DNA of 64,000 nt from Rathayibacter caricis DSM 15933. GTDB lineage: Bacteria > Actinomycetota > Actinomycetes > Actinomycetales > Microbacteriaceae. The DNA is taken from assembly GCF_003044275.1 (NCBI RefSeq), contig NZ_PZPL01000001.1, forward strand, positions 2,604,001 to 2,668,000. Direction: 5' to 3'. Below, piece by piece: positions 18,339 to 28,118 of this stretch (position 1 is the first letter of the stretch; each line of letters opens with the position of its first letter). Both the position numbers and the translations under genes were made by a program. The notes below the pieces were generated by a model, which made no database searches, was not told where the DNA came from, and saw nothing but the letters and a program-made list of their open reading frames with translations.

Positions 18339-18344
18339 TACAGT
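18339..18344 (+). promoter_or_regulatory. -10 box TACAGT of a leaderless promoter for the M50 protease gene
   Basis: TACAGT lies six bases upstream of the GTG at 18351, so transcription would begin at or next to the start codon. This supports the GTG over the out-of-frame ATG at 18345. Confidence 0.5.
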
Positions 18345-18350
18345 GATGCG

Positions 18351-19733
18351 GTGGAATCCGTGCTGCTCTTCGTCCTCGGCGTCGTCATCATCGCCGTGGG
18401 CGTCGCCCTCTCGATCGCCCTGCACGAGGTGGGGCACCTCGTGCCGGCCAAGCTCTTCGGGGTGAAGGTCACTCAGTACATGATCGGCTTCGGCAGGACG
18501 ATCTACTCGCGCCGCCGCGGCGAGACCGAGTACGGGATCAAGGCCCTGCCGCTCGGCGGCTACATCGCGATGATCGGCATGTACCCGCCGAAGCACCCCG
18601 GCGACCGGGTCGCGGAGTCGAGCACCGGCTTCTTCAACGGGCTGAATGGCAACGAGTCCGCACCCGAACCGCGACGCGGCGCCTACTCGACGATGATCGA
18701 CGAGGCGCGGGCCGCCAGCGCCGAGACCATCGGCGAGGGGGAGGAGCACCGCGCCTTCTACCGCCTCCCGGTCTGGAAGCGGGTGATCGTGATGTTCGGC
18801 GGCCCCTTCATGAACCTCCTCATCGCGACCGTCCTCTTCACCGTCCTGCTGTGCGGCATCGGAGTGGCCCAGAACACCTCGACGATCTCCACCGTCTCGC
18901 AGTGCGTCGTCCCCGCCTCCCAGTCCAGCGCGGAGACCTGCTCGCCCGACGACCCGCTGGCTCCGGGCGCCGCGGCGGGGCTCCTTCCGGGCGACCGGAT
19001 CGTCTCGATCGACGGCACCGCGGTCTCCTCCTGGGACGACCTGACCCCGATCATCCGCGAGTCGGCCGGCACGCCCCTCGCCGTGGAGATCGACCGGGAC
19101 GGCACGAGCCTCACCCTCTCGATCACCCCGGCCGAGAACGAGGTGGCGGTGGTGGACGACGCGGGCAGCCCCGTGCTCGACTCCTCGGGAGCCGTCCGGA
19201 CGCAGACCGTCGGCTTCATCGGCATCTCGCCCGCGCAGGCGCTGGTCCAGCAGCCGATCACCGCCGTGCCGGAGACGGTCGGGCAGAACGTCGCGAGTGT
19301 CGCCGGCGTGATCCTCAACCTGCCGCAGCGGCTGCTCGACGTGGCGCAGGCGGCCTTCGGCCCGGAGGAGCGCGATGCGAACGGGCCGATCAGCGTCGTC
19401 GGCGTCGGCCGCATCGCCGGCGAGATCGCCGCCTCCGACCAGCTGCCCGTGGTGTCGAAGGTGCAGACCATGGTGGGCGTGCTCGCCTCGCTCAACGTGG
19501 CGCTGTTCGTCTTCAACCTCGTCCCGCTGCTCCCGATGGACGGCGGTCACATCGCCGGAGCCCTCTGGGAGGGGCTGCGCCGACGCATCGCGAAGCTCTT
19601 CGGGAAGCGCGACCCGGGCCCGGTGGACATCGCGAAGCTGCTGCCGCTGACCTACGCGGTCGTGCTGCTGCTGGGCGGGATGAGCGCCCTGCTCATCTAC
19701 GCCGACATCGTGAAGCCGATACGGCTGTTCTGA
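18351..19733 (+). CDS. Membrane-embedded M50 site-2 metalloprotease (RseP/Rip1 type)
   Basis: Product of 460 residues. Zinc motif HEVGH at residues 25-29 lies in the first transmembrane helix (LSIALHEVGHLVPAKLFGVKV), and the second conserved motif FNLVPLLPMDGGH lies near residue 395. A PDZ domain spans about residues 190-270 (AAGLLPGDRIVSIDGTAVSS). Roughly four membrane segments are visible. Such proteases cleave anti-sigma factors and other membrane substrates; Rip1 of Mycobacterium is the studied actinobacterial relative. The gene sits between dxr and ispG as in many actinobacteria, apart from the inserted surface-protein pair. Confidence 0.92.
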   Translation: MESVLLFVLGVVIIAVGVALSIALHEVGHLVPAKLFGVKVTQYMIGFGRTIYSRRRGETEYGIKALPLGGYIAMIGMYPPKHPGDRVAESSTGFFNGLNGNESAPEPRRGAYSTMIDEARAASAETIGEGEEHRAFYRLPVWKRVIVMFGGPFMNLLIATVLFTVLLCGIGVAQNTSTISTVSQCVVPASQSSAETCSPDDPLAPGAAAGLLPGDRIVSIDGTAVSSWDDLTPIIRESAGTPLAVEIDRDGTSLTLSITPAENEVAVVDDAGSPVLDSSGAVRTQTVGFIGISPAQALVQQPITAVPETVGQNVASVAGVILNLPQRLLDVAQAAFGPEERDANGPISVVGVGRIAGEIAASDQLPVVSKVQTMVGVLASLNVALFVFNLVPLLPMDGGHIAGALWEGLRRRIAKLFGKRDPGPVDIAKLLPLTYAVVLLLGGMSALLIYADIVKPIRLF

Positions 19734-19754
19734 TTCGCACGCCGGTCCCTGCCC

Positions 19755-19990
19755 GGCGTGCCGCGGTCGGCTCTCCGAGGTGGCTGGGTTCTCGGGAGCG
19801 TCCTGCGTACGGCTAGGACGGATCGCTCGCACGCGATCCGTCCGTTCGCCTCGCCTGCGGCGACGGCAGGCCACTGGCGGCGTGCCGCGGTCGGCCTCGC
19901 AGGGTGGTTGCGTTGCCAGGAGCGTCGTGCGGTCGGCTAGGTCGGATCGCTGGCACGCGATCCGTCCGTTCACCTCGGCGACGGCGAAGG
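19755..19990 (+). repeat. Imperfect tandem repeat, two units of about 110-124 bp, each with a conserved hairpin
   Basis: Unit 1 starts at 19755 and unit 2 at 19879, both opening with GGCGTGCCGCGGTCGG. Shared blocks follow, including GGAGCGTC, CGGCTAGG, CGGATCGCT, GCACGCGATCCGTCCGTTC and CCTCG. Each unit has a palindromic hairpin: 19816-19843 (11-bp stem, loop TCGCAC) and 19943-19964 (8-bp stem, loop TGGCAC). The spacer between the M50 protease gene and ispG (19734-20109) contains this repeat and no convincing gene. It may act as a terminator or be part of a genome-wide repeat family. Confidence 0.8.
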
Positions 19991-20097
19991 ATCTTCTCGG
20001 GCGGCTCGGGGCGGGTGGCTCTGTCCGCTGAGCGCCTCGGGAGTCGGGCGGCGGCTGGGAAGACGCGGCGAGCGGACGGAGCGTCGGGCGGCGCGCG

Positions 20098-20103
20098 TAC
20101 GAT
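20098..20103 (+). promoter_or_regulatory. -10 box TACGAT of a leaderless promoter for ispG
   Basis: TACGAT lies six bases before the GTG at 20110, which argues for that start rather than the ATG at 20146. Confidence 0.5.
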
Positions 20104-20109
20104 GGGCGG

Positions 20110-21270
20110 GTGCCAGCAGTGAATCTGGGTCTTCCCAAGGTGCCCATGACCCTCGCCCCCCGCCGCAAGTCCCGCCAGATCAAGGTCGGGAAGGTGCTCG
20201 TGGGTGGTGACGCCCAGGTCAGTGTGCAGTCGATGTGCACGACCCCGACGACGAACATCAACGCGACGCTCCAGCAGATCGCCGAGCTCACGGCCTCGGG
20301 CTGCGACATCGTGCGGGTCGCCGTGCCGAGCCGCGACGATGCGGAGGCGCTGCCGATCATCGCGAAGAAGAGCCAGATCCCGGTGATCGCCGACATCCAC
20401 TTCCAGCCCAACTACGTCTACGCGGCGATCGACGCCGGGTGCGCCGCGGTCCGCGTGAATCCGGGCAACATCCGCAAGTTCGACGACCAGGTCGGCAAGA
20501 TCGCCGCCGCCGCGAAGGCCGCGGGCGTCTCGATCCGCATCGGCGTCAACGCCGGCTCGCTCGAGCCGAGCCTGCTGCAGAAGTACGGCAAGCCCACCCC
20601 GGAGGCCCTCGTCGAGAGCGCCGTCTGGGAGGCGAGCCTCTTCGAGGAGCACGACTTCCACGACTTCAAGATCTCGGTCAAGCACAACGACCCCGTCGTC
20701 ATGGTGAAGGCCTACCGCCTGCTCGCCGAGCGCGGCGACTGGCCGTTGCACCTCGGCGTGACGGAGGCGGGCCCCGAGTTCCAGGGCACGATCAAGTCGG
20801 CCACGGCGTTCGGCATCCTCCTCGGCGAGGGCATCGGCGACACCATCCGCGTGTCGCTGTCCGCTCCGCCCGCGCAGGAGGTCAAGGTCGGTCTGCAGAT
20901 CCTGCAGTCGCTCAACCTCCGCGAGCGCAAGCTCGAGATCGTGTCGTGCCCGAGCTGCGGTCGCGCCCAGGTCGACGTCTACACGCTCGCGAACGACGTC
21001 ACGGCCGGCCTCGAGGGCATGAGCGTGCCGCTGCGCGTCGCCGTGATGGGCTGCGTCGTGAACGGGCCCGGTGAGGCCCGAGAGGCCGACCTCGGCGTCG
21101 CCTCCGGCAACGGCAAGGGCCAGATCTTCGTCAAGGGCGAGGTCATCAAGACCGTCCCCGAGGCCGAGATCGTGAAGACGCTCATCGAGGAGGCCAACCG
21201 CCTGGCCGCCGAGATGCCCGCGGACGACACCTCGACCGGCGCCCCGGTCGTCACCGTCGGCGCCAACTGA
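20110..21270 (+). CDS. ispG: 4-hydroxy-3-methylbut-2-enyl diphosphate synthase (flavodoxin/ferredoxin)
   Basis: Product of 386 residues. [13 protein letters not shown] near the N terminus, [30 protein letters not shown] and GVTEAGPE define the TIM-barrel half. SCPSCGR and [16 protein letters not shown] supply the three Cys and the Glu ligands of the [4Fe-4S] cluster. It carries out the seventh step of the MEP pathway, converting MEcPP to HMBPP. It lies in the same neighbourhood as dxr. Its own promoter box suggests independent transcription from the upstream protease gene. Confidence 0.95.
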   Translation: MPAVNLGLPKVPMTLAPRRKSRQIKVGKVLVGGDAQVSVQSMCTTPTTNINATLQQIAELTASGCDIVRVAVPSRDDAEALPIIAKKSQIPVIADIHFQPNYVYAAIDAGCAAVRVNPGNIRKFDDQVGKIAAAAKAAGVSIRIGVNAGSLEPSLLQKYGKPTPEALVESAVWEASLFEEHDFHDFKISVKHNDPVVMVKAYRLLAERGDWPLHLGVTEAGPEFQGTIKSATAFGILLGEGIGDTIRVSLSAPPAQEVKVGLQILQSLNLRERKLEIVSCPSCGRAQVDVYTLANDVTAGLEGMSVPLRVAVMGCVVNGPGEAREADLGVASGNGKGQIFVKGEVIKTVPEAEIVKTLIEEANRLAAEMPADDTSTGAPVVTVGAN

Positions 21271-21292
21271 GTCGGAGCGGGGCGCGATCGTC

Positions 21293-21775
21293 GTGGTCCG
21301 CCCCGTCCTCCGCCTCGCGCTCACCGTCGTCGTCGCGACCCTCGCCGCGGCCGGCGTCGCCTCGCTCCGTCCGGCCGCGGCCGCTGGCATCGACGGCTGC
21401 ACCGACCGCCGCACCGCCGCGGATCCGTTCGGCTGCGACCGCTGGGTGCTGACGGCCGCGTCGGGGGAGGGGCCCTACTCCGCCTGGGTGGAGGACGCGC
21501 GGGTCCGACTGCGCACGGAGCGCGTGGACGGCTATGAGACCCTCGTGATCGGCACCGAGTGCTCGAGCGTCGTCGCTCCGTTCACGATCGACGCGGGCGT
21601 GCTGGCGCCGGAGGAGCCGCCCGTCTGGACGGACGGCTGCGGCGAGCAGCCCGGCCCCGCCGAGAACCGCCTGCTGGCCCTCCTCTCGGCCCCGGTCGAG
21701 ATCGGCGGGACCTCGGAGGACGTCGTCCTGGACGGGGTCGGCGGGAGCCTGGTCTTCTCGCGGATCCCCGACTGA
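21293..21775 (+). CDS. Secreted protein with a META/HslJ-like domain
   Basis: Product of 160 residues from GTG. A signal peptide (VLRLALTVVVATLAAAGVA, then Ala-rich cleavage region) is followed by a domain whose pattern IGTECSSVVAPFTIDAGVLAP, WTDGCGEQ, ENRLLALLSAPVE and DVVLDGVGGSLVF resembles the META domain (Cys pairs, small beta strands, conserved hydrophobic end). Five Cys are present in the mature part. It begins 22 nt after ispG and ends 42 nt before proS. META assignment is tentative, and function is unknown. Confidence 0.55.
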   Translation: MVRPVLRLALTVVVATLAAAGVASLRPAAAAGIDGCTDRRTAADPFGCDRWVLTAASGEGPYSAWVEDARVRLRTERVDGYETLVIGTECSSVVAPFTIDAGVLAPEEPPVWTDGCGEQPGPAENRLLALLSAPVEIGGTSEDVVLDGVGGSLVFSRIPD

Positions 21776-21817
21776 CGGCGCCACCCGGCGCGCGGGCTCC
21801 GGATAGGATCGTCCCTC

Positions 21818-23584
21818 GTGGTTACCCGTCTGTCGCACCTGTTCGTCCGCACCCTCCGAGAGGATCCCTCGGACGCCGAGGTCGCGAGCCACCGCCTCCT
21901 CGTGCGCGCGGGCTACATCCGCCGCCAGGCCCCGGGCGTCTTCGCCTGGCTGCCGCTCGGCCTCCGGGTGAAGCGCCGCATCGAGCGGATCATCCACGAG
22001 GAGATGGAGGCGGCCGGCGCCCAGGAGGTGCACTTCCCCGCGCTCCTGCCGCGCGAGCCCTACGAGGCGAGCGGACGCTGGACCGAGTACGGCGACGGAG
22101 TGTTCCGTCTGAAGGACCGCAAGGATGCTGACTACATGCTGGCGCCCACCCACGAGGAGTTCTTCACCCTCCTGGTCAAGGACCTCTACTCCTCCTACAA
22201 GGACCTGCCCCTGTCGATCTACCAGATCCAGGACAAGTACCGCGACGAGGCCCGTCCCCGCGCCGGCCTCCTGCGCGGACGCGAGTTCACCATGAAGGAC
22301 GCGTACTCCTTCGACCACACCGACGCGGGCCTCGATGCGAGCTACCAGCTGCAGCGCGACGCCTACGAGCGGATCTTCGCCCGCCTCGGCCTCGAGTACG
22401 TGATCGTGCAGGCCGACGCGGGCGCCATGGGCGGCTCGCGGAGCGAGGAGTTCCTGCACCCGACCCCCGTGGGCGAGGACACCTTCGTCCGCTCCGACGG
22501 CGGCTACGCCGCGAACGTCGAGGCGTACCGCACCCCCGTGCCCGAAGCCCGTCCCCTCGAGGGTCTGCCCGAGGCGCGCGTCTTCGACTCGCCCGACACC
22601 CCCACGATCCAGACGCTGGTCGACCTGGCGAACGACCGCGAGCCCCGCGCCGACGGCCGAGCCTGGACCGCGGCCGACACACTGAAGAACGTGGTGCTCG
22701 CGCTCACCGCCCTCGACGGGAGCCGCGAGCTCGTCATCGTGGGCCTGCCGGGTGACCGCGACATCGACCTCAAGCGCGCGGAGGTCGCCTTCGCGCCCGC
22801 CGAGGTCGAGGCGGCCACAGAGGCCGACTTCGCGAAGCACCCCGGTCTCATCAAGGGCTACATCGGCCCCTGGTCGCCCGAGGGCGCGGTGCTCGGCGAG
22901 GAGTCGGCCACCGGCGTGCGCTACCTGCTCGACCCCCGCGTGGTCGACGGCACCGCCTGGATCACCGGGGCGAACATCCCGGGGAAGCACGTCCTCGACC
23001 TCGTCGCCGGGCGCGACTTCACCGCCGACGGCGTCGTCGAGGTCGCGGACGTCCGCGCCGGCGATCCCGCTCCGGACGGCTCCGGCCCGATCGAGACGGC
23101 GCGCGGCATGGAGATCGGCCACGTGTTCCAGCTCGGCCGCAAGTACGCCGAGGTCCTGGGCCTGAAGGTCCTGGACGAGAACGGCAAGCTCGTCACCGTG
23201 ACGATGGGCTCCTACGGCATCGGCGTCACGCGGATCCTCGCCGTCATCGCCGAGAGCAACCACGACGACCGCGGCCTGATCTGGCCCGAGAACGTCGCTC
23301 CGTTCGACGTGCACGTGATCGCGACCGGCAAGGACGCGGCTGCCCTCGCCCTCGCGGAGTCGGTCGGCGCCTCGCTCGAGAGCGCCGGGCGCGACGTGCT
23401 GATCGACGACCGGCCCAAGGTGTCGCCGGGAGTGAAGTTCGGCGACGCCGAGCTGATCGGCGTGCCCGTGATCGTGATCGCCGGTCGCAGTGCGGCCGAG
23501 GGGATCGTCGAGCTCTGGGACCGCCGGACGGGGGAGCGCGAGCAGCTCCCCGTCGCCGAGGCGCTCGCACGCCTCGGAGCCTGA
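21818..23584 (+). CDS. proS: Prolyl-tRNA synthetase
   Basis: Product of 588 residues, the bacterial class with an inserted editing domain. Motif 1 region [15 protein letters not shown], motif 2 [11 protein letters not shown] and [20 protein letters not shown], and motif 3 [13 protein letters not shown] are clear. The INS (YbaK-like) editing insertion occupies about residues 230-390, and an anticodon-binding domain follows motif 3. It charges tRNA-Pro and removes mischarged Ala. The GTG lies eight bases after TAGGAT (21804-21809). It stands alone just before the nusA operon. Confidence 0.95.
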   Translation: MVTRLSHLFVRTLREDPSDAEVASHRLLVRAGYIRRQAPGVFAWLPLGLRVKRRIERIIHEEMEAAGAQEVHFPALLPREPYEASGRWTEYGDGVFRLKDRKDADYMLAPTHEEFFTLLVKDLYSSYKDLPLSIYQIQDKYRDEARPRAGLLRGREFTMKDAYSFDHTDAGLDASYQLQRDAYERIFARLGLEYVIVQADAGAMGGSRSEEFLHPTPVGEDTFVRSDGGYAANVEAYRTPVPEARPLEGLPEARVFDSPDTPTIQTLVDLANDREPRADGRAWTAADTLKNVVLALTALDGSRELVIVGLPGDRDIDLKRAEVAFAPAEVEAATEADFAKHPGLIKGYIGPWSPEGAVLGEESATGVRYLLDPRVVDGTAWITGANIPGKHVLDLVAGRDFTADGVVEVADVRAGDPAPDGSGPIETARGMEIGHVFQLGRKYAEVLGLKVLDENGKLVTVTMGSYGIGVTRILAVIAESNHDDRGLIWPENVAPFDVHVIATGKDAAALALAESVGASLESAGRDVLIDDRPKVSPGVKFGDAELIGVPVIVIAGRSAAEGIVELWDRRTGEREQLPVAEALARLGA

Positions 23585-23628
23585 CGGGTTCCCCTCTCCG
23601 GCCCCGGGTGCTCGACGCCGTGGTCCGC

Positions 23629-23722
23629 TAAGATCAATGGTCCCGACGCGCGGACCGGCTCCCGACGGAGCCGGCGCACCGCCGGCGTCGGGCGAGACTT
23701 CGACGTGGTCGCACTGTGCGAC
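23629..23722 (+). promoter_or_regulatory. Promoter and structured leader of the nusA-ylxR-infB operon
   Basis: TAAGAT at 23629-23634 is a good -10 box. The leader then folds into CCCGACGC (23642-23649) with GCGTCGGG (23685-23692), enclosing CCGGCTCC/GGAGCCGG (23655-23674) with a CGAC loop. A second short palindrome lies at 23708-23722. Stable leader structure ahead of nusA may serve in autoregulation (inference). Confidence 0.5.
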
Positions 23723-23750
23723 GCCAAGTGAATAGAGAGAAAGGCCCGCC

Positions 23751-24752
23751 GTGGACATCGACCTGAGCGTTCTGCGCCTCCTGGAGCGCGAGCGCGAGAT
23801 CCCCTTCGAGGAACTCGTGCAGATCATCGAGCAGGCGATCCTCACCGCCTACCTCAAGCACATCGGGCAGGCGGACGACGCCGACAAGGCCACCGCCGTG
23901 GACGCCCGCGTGCACCTCGACCGCAAGACCGGCCACGTGTCGGTCTTCGTCCCCGAGATCGACGAGGAGGGGGCCGTGATCGGCGAGTCCGAGGACTCGC
24001 CGCGCGACTTCGGCCGCATCGCCGCCTTCGCCGCGAAGCAGGTCATCAACCAGCGCCTGCGCGACATCGGCGACGAGAAGGTCCTCGGCGAGTTCAAGGG
24101 CCGGGAGGGCGACATCGTCGCGGGCGTCATCCAGCAGGGCCCGAACCCCAAGATGATCCACGTGGACCTCGGCTCGATCGAGGCGATCCTCGCTCCCGAG
24201 GAGCAGGTCCCGGGGGAGGACTACAGCCACGGGCGCCGGATCCGCGTCTACGTCACCAGCGTCAGCCGCGGCCAGAAGGGCCCCTCGGTCCAGGTCTCGC
24301 GCACGCACCCGTCGCTCGTGCGGAAGCTCTTCGCGCTCGAGGTGCCCGAGATCGCCTCCGGTGTCGTCGAGATCGTGTCGCTCGCCCGCGAGGCGGGGCA
24401 CCGCACCAAGATCGCGGTCCGCGCGACCGAGCCCGGAGTGAACGCCAAGGGCGCCTGCATCGGCGAGCTCGGACAGCGCGTCCGCGCGGTCACCGCGGAG
24501 CTGAACAACGAGAAGATCGACATCGTCGACTACTCCTCCGACCTGCCCACCTTCGTCGCCAGCGCGCTGTCGCCGGCGAAGGTGACCAGCGCGTTCGTGA
24601 TCGACCAGAGCCTCAAGGCCGTGCGTGCGCTCGTCCCCGACTACCAGCTCTCGCTCGCCATCGGCAAGGAGGGTCAGAACGCGCGACTCGCCGCGAAGCT
24701 GACCGGAGCGAAGATCGACATCCAGCCCGATTCGGTGATGGACGGGGAGTGA
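23751..24752 (+). CDS. nusA: Transcription termination/antitermination factor NusA
   Basis: Product of 333 residues from GTG, preceded by GAAAGG. The N-terminal RNA-polymerase-binding domain (residues 1-about 110) is followed by an S1 domain (GREGDIVAGVIQQG) and two KH domains (PSVQVSRTHPSLVRKLF with VEIVSLAREAGHRTKIAV, and YQLSLAIGKEGQNARLAAKL). The acidic C-terminal repeats of enterobacterial NusA are absent, as usual in actinobacteria. It heads the nusA-ylxR-infB operon. rimP, often just upstream in other bacteria, is missing at this place. Confidence 0.94.
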   Translation: MDIDLSVLRLLEREREIPFEELVQIIEQAILTAYLKHIGQADDADKATAVDARVHLDRKTGHVSVFVPEIDEEGAVIGESEDSPRDFGRIAAFAAKQVINQRLRDIGDEKVLGEFKGREGDIVAGVIQQGPNPKMIHVDLGSIEAILAPEEQVPGEDYSHGRRIRVYVTSVSRGQKGPSVQVSRTHPSLVRKLFALEVPEIASGVVEIVSLAREAGHRTKIAVRATEPGVNAKGACIGELGQRVRAVTAELNNEKIDIVDYSSDLPTFVASALSPAKVTSAFVIDQSLKAVRALVPDYQLSLAIGKEGQNARLAAKLTGAKIDIQPDSVMDGE

Positions 24753-24803
24753 TCCCCGAGCATCGGCCGTGCGGGGAAGCGCTCCCGCGGACGAGGGAGT
24801 AGA

Positions 24804-25136
24804 GTGGAACCCGTCAGAACGTGCGTCGGCTGCCGTCTGCGCGCCCCCCGGGCCTCTCTTCTGAGGCTCGTCCTCCACTCGAACTCCCTCGCGGTCGATC
24901 CGCGCGCGGTTCGTGCTGGGCGGGGAGCGTGGCTGCACGACACGTACGACTGCTACGAACGCGCGGTGAAGCGCCACGCGTTCCCCAGGGCGTTCAAGAC
25001 GCGCGAGAGCGTGGATACGAGCGAGCTGGAGCAGTACATCACCCGCGGTTCGACCGGCCCGGTTCCTCCCCACGAGGAGCCGACACAGGGCGCGGTCGCA
25101 TCGCAGAGAGAACAGGCAGAACGGCCCGTGAACTGA
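24804..25136 (+). CDS. ylxR: YlxR-family RNA-binding protein
   Basis: Product of 110 residues from a GTG with AGGGAG just upstream. The family core VRTCVGCRLRAPRASLLRLV and GRGAWLHDTYDCYERAVKRHAFPRAF is plain. The last 40 residues are a hydrophilic tail without conservation. YlxR proteins are small nucleic-acid-binding proteins regularly encoded between nusA and infB and reported to influence RNase P or transcription. Spacing and strand indicate co-transcription with nusA. Confidence 0.88.
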   Translation: MEPVRTCVGCRLRAPRASLLRLVLHSNSLAVDPRAVRAGRGAWLHDTYDCYERAVKRHAFPRAFKTRESVDTSELEQYITRGSTGPVPPHEEPTQGAVASQREQAERPVN

Positions 25137-25198
25137 TCATGAGCAACGACTGATGAGCGGCTCGAAATGAGATCCGTCCGTTTGTGATGGCCTGCCCC

Positions 25199-25220
25199 GT
25201 CTTGGGCGCAGGCCCAAGAC
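25199..25220 (+). promoter_or_regulatory. Hairpin immediately upstream of the infB ribosome binding site
   Basis: GTCTTGGGC and GCCCAAGAC form a perfect 9-bp stem around GCAG. It ends directly at the AGGAGA that serves the infB GTG at 25230. It could attenuate read-through from ylxR or modulate infB translation. No T tract follows, so a simple terminator is less likely. Confidence 0.45.
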
Positions 25221-25229
25221 AGGAGAGAA

Positions 25230-28106
25230 GTGGCAAAACCACGCGTACACGAGATCGCAGCCGAACTCGGCGTCGATAGCAAGGTCGCACTTGCGAAACT
25301 GAAAGAACTGGGCGAGTTCGTCAAGGGACCGTCCTCGAGCATCGAGCCCCCCGTGGCCCGCAAGCTCCGCCAGGCGCTCCAGGGCAGCGCGGGAACCTCC
25401 GCGCCGGCCCCGACCGCCACCAGCAGCGCCCGCCCCGGCGCGCCGCGCCCGTCTGGTGCGCGTCCGTCCGCCCCGGTCCCCGGCCCGGCCAAGCCGCCCG
25501 CTCCGGCGCCGGCTCCGCCGATGTCGGTCGCCGAGCGCCAGGCTCAGGCCCAGGCCGCACAGGAGGCGGCTGCCGCTGCCCGCGCGCAGGCCGCCGCCGA
25601 CGCTCCGGCCGAGGCTCCCGCTGCTGCGGCTCCCGAGGCGAAGGCGCCCAGCGCCCCGCCGAGAAGCCCGCTGCGAGCCCCGCCGCCGGTGGACCCAAGC
25701 CCGTCACCCCGCGTCCGGCTCCCGCCGCCAACCCCCCGCGCCCCAGTGGCTCCGGTGGTGCAGCGGGCGGTCCCGGTCGTCCCGGCGCGCCGCGTCCCGG
25801 CAACAACCCGTTCGCCAGCAACCAGGGCATGGGACAGCGTCCCGCCGCCCCGCGCCCCGGCAACAACCCCTTCGCCAGCTCGCAGGGCATGGGCTCGCGC
25901 CCGACCCCGAGCAGCATCCCCGTCCCGCAGCCCCCGCCCCGGCGCCCCGCGCCCGGCGGACCCGGCATGGGCCAGCGTCCCGCGGGCTTCGGCCAGCGTC
26001 CCGGCGGTCCCGGTGGCGGAGCAGGACGTCCCGGCGGTGCCGGTCGTCCCGCAGGCGGCGGCTTCCAGCGTCCCGGCGGCGGCGCCCCGGTGCCGGTGGC
26101 GGCTTCGCCCGCGTCCCGGTGGCGGCGGCGGTCGCGGTCGCGGCCCCGGCGGAGGTACCGCAGGTGCCTTCGGTCGCGGCGGCGGCAAGAGCAAGGCCCG
26201 GAAGTCCAAGCGCACGAAGCGTCAGGAGTTCGAGCTCAGGGAGGCCCCGTCGCTCGGCGGCGTCAGCGTTCCCCGCGGCGACGGCAAGACGGTCATCCGT
26301 CTGCGCCGCGGCGCGTCGATCTCGGACTTCGCCGACAAGATCGAGGCCATGACCGGCGTGCCGGTGCCCCCCGGCAACCTGGTCACCGTCCTCTTCGCCC
26401 TCGGCGAGATGGCGACGGCGACCGAGTCGCTCGACGAGGCCACCTTCGAGGTGCTCGGCGGGGAGCTCGGCTTCAAGATCCAGGTCGTCTCGCCCGAGGA
26501 CGAGGACAAGGAGCTCCTCGAGGGCTTCGGTCTCGACCTCGAGCAGGAGCTCGACGACGAGACGGACGAGGACCTCGAGATCCGTCCCCCCGTCGTCACC
26601 GTCATGGGTCACGTCGACCACGGAAAGACGCGCCTGCTCGACGCGATCCGCAACGCCAACGTCGTCGCCGGCGAGGCGGGCGGCATCACGCAGCACATCG
26701 GTGCGTACCAGGTCGTCGCGGAGCACGAGGGCATCGAGCGCCCGATCACCTTCATCGACACCCCGGGTCACGAGGCGTTCACCGCCATGCGAGCCCGTGG
26801 TGCCCAGGTCACGGACATCGCGATCCTCGTGGTCGCGGCGGACGACGGCATCATGCCGCAGACCATCGAGGCGCTGAACCACGCCCAGGCGGCCAACGTG
26901 CCGATCGTGGTCGCGGTCAACAAGGTGGACAAGCCCGACGCCAACCCGGCCAAGGTGCGCCAGCAGCTCACCGAGTTCGGTCTGGTCGCCGAGGAGTACG
27001 GCGGAGACGTCATGTTCGTCGACGTGTCGGCCCGCGCCGGCACGGGCATCCAGGACCTCCTGGACGCCGTGCTGCTCACCGCCGACGCCGGTCTCGACCT
27101 GCGCGCCAACCCCAACAAGGAGGCACGCGGAGTCGCGATCGAGGCGAAGCTCGACAAGGGACGCGGTGCGGTCGCGACCGTCCTCATCCAGTCGGGAACG
27201 CTGCGCGTCGGAGACGCGATCGTCGCCGGAACGGCCTACGGCCGCGTCCGTGCGATGGCGGACGAGAACGGCAACGCCGTCCTCGAGGCCGTGCCGTCGC
27301 GTCCGGTGCAGGTGCAGGGACTCTCGTCCGTGCCCCGCGCCGGCGACACCTTCCTCGTCACCGAGGAGGACCGCACCGCCCGTCAGATCGCCGAGAAGCG
27401 CGAAGCCGCTCAGCGCAACGCCCTGCTGGCCAAGGCCCGCAAGCGCATCTCGCTCGAGGACTTCACCCGCGCTCTCGAAGAGGGCAAGGTCGAGTCGCTC
27501 AACCTCATCATCAAGGGCGACGTGTCCGGTGCCGTCGAGGCGCTGGAGGAGTCGCTCGTCAAGATCGAGGTCGACGACTCGGTGCAGCTGCGCATCATCC
27601 ACCGCGGTGTCGGTGCGATCACGGAGTCGGACGTCAACCTCGCGACGATCGACAACGCGATCATCGTGGGCTTCAACGTCCGCCCCGACCCGAAGGCCCG
27701 CGAGCGCGCTGCTCGAGAAGGAGTGGACATCCGCTTCTACTCGGTCATCTACAACGCGATCGAAGAGGTCGAGAACTCGCTCAAGGGCATGCTCAAGCCC
27801 GAGTTCGAAGAGGTCCAGTCGGGTGTCGCCGAGATCCGCGAGGTGTTCCGCTCCTCGAAGTTCGGCAACATCGCGGGTGTCATCGTCCGCTCCGGCACGA
27901 TCACCCGCAACTCGAAGGCGCGCGTCATCCGTGACGGCGTCGTGGTGGGCGACAACCTCGCCATCGAGTCGCTGCGTCGTTTCAAGGACGACGTCACGGA
28001 GGTCCGTACGGACTTCGAGGCCGGTATCGGTCTCGGCAAGTACAACGACATCCAGATCGGCGACGAGATCGAGACGATCGAGATGAAGGAGAAGCCGCGA
28101 GGCTGA
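25230..28106 (+). CDS. infB: Translation initiation factor IF-2, with a linker segment read out of frame
   Basis: Product of 958 residues as written. The N-terminal IF2N domain ([22 protein letters not shown]) and the C-terminal GTPase core are intact: G1 GHVDHGKT near residue 460, then DTPGHEAF and NKVDKPDA, followed by IF-2 domains II-IV. IF-2 delivers fMet-tRNA to the 30S subunit. Between about 25654 and 26112 the annotated frame is Arg/Pro-rich nonsense. Here the other two frames carry the expected linker (repeated RPGNNPFAS and QGMG, then [11 protein letters not shown]). The frame changes near 25657, 26089 and 26111, each explained by one missing base; the sum is three, so the ORF stays open. 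Sequencing error is the simplest explanation; true frameshifts are possible. Confidence 0.9.
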   Translation: MAKPRVHEIAAELGVDSKVALAKLKELGEFVKGPSSSIEPPVARKLRQALQGSAGTSAPAPTATSSARPGAPRPSGARPSAPVPGPAKPPAPAPAPPMSVAERQAQAQAAQEAAAAARAQAAADAPAEAPAAAAPEAKAPSAPPRSPLRAPPPVDPSPSPRVRLPPPTPRAPVAPVVQRAVPVVPARRVPATTRSPATRAWDSVPPPRAPATTPSPARRAWARARPRAASPSRSPRPGAPRPADPAWASVPRASASVPAVPVAEQDVPAVPVVPQAAASSVPAAAPRCRWRLRPRPGGGGGRGRGPGGGTAGAFGRGGGKSKARKSKRTKRQEFELREAPSLGGVSVPRGDGKTVIRLRRGASISDFADKIEAMTGVPVPPGNLVTVLFALGEMATATESLDEATFEVLGGELGFKIQVVSPEDEDKELLEGFGLDLEQELDDETDEDLEIRPPVVTVMGHVDHGKTRLLDAIRNANVVAGEAGGITQHIGAYQVVAEHEGIERPITFIDTPGHEAFTAMRARGAQVTDIAILVVAADDGIMPQTIEALNHAQAANVPIVVAVNKVDKPDANPAKVRQQLTEFGLVAEEYGGDVMFVDVSARAGTGIQDLLDAVLLTADAGLDLRANPNKEARGVAIEAKLDKGRGAVATVLIQSGTLRVGDAIVAGTAYGRVRAMADENGNAVLEAVPSRPVQVQGLSSVPRAGDTFLVTEEDRTARQIAEKREAAQRNALLAKARKRISLEDFTRALEEGKVESLNLIIKGDVSGAVEALEESLVKIEVDDSVQLRIIHRGVGAITESDVNLATIDNAIIVGFNVRPDPKARERAAREGVDIRFYSVIYNAIEEVENSLKGMLKPEFEEVQSGVAEIREVFRSSKFGNIAGVIVRSGTITRNSKARVIRDGVVVGDNLAIESLRRFKDDVTEVRTDFEAGIGLGKYNDIQIGDEIETIEMKEKPRG

Positions 28107-28118
28107 TCCGACGCTCAC

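Noticed and set aside
18204..20411. 735-codon minus-strand frame over the M50 protease gene and the following spacer
   Set aside because: Low-complexity Arg/Asp/Gly composition opposite a clear protease; its repeated peptide merely reflects the tandem DNA repeat.
23637..23735. 32-codon ORF in the nusA leader (start MVPTRGPAPDG)
   Set aside because: Its ATG is only two bases after the -10 box and it lies across the leader hairpins; structure explains the sequence better.
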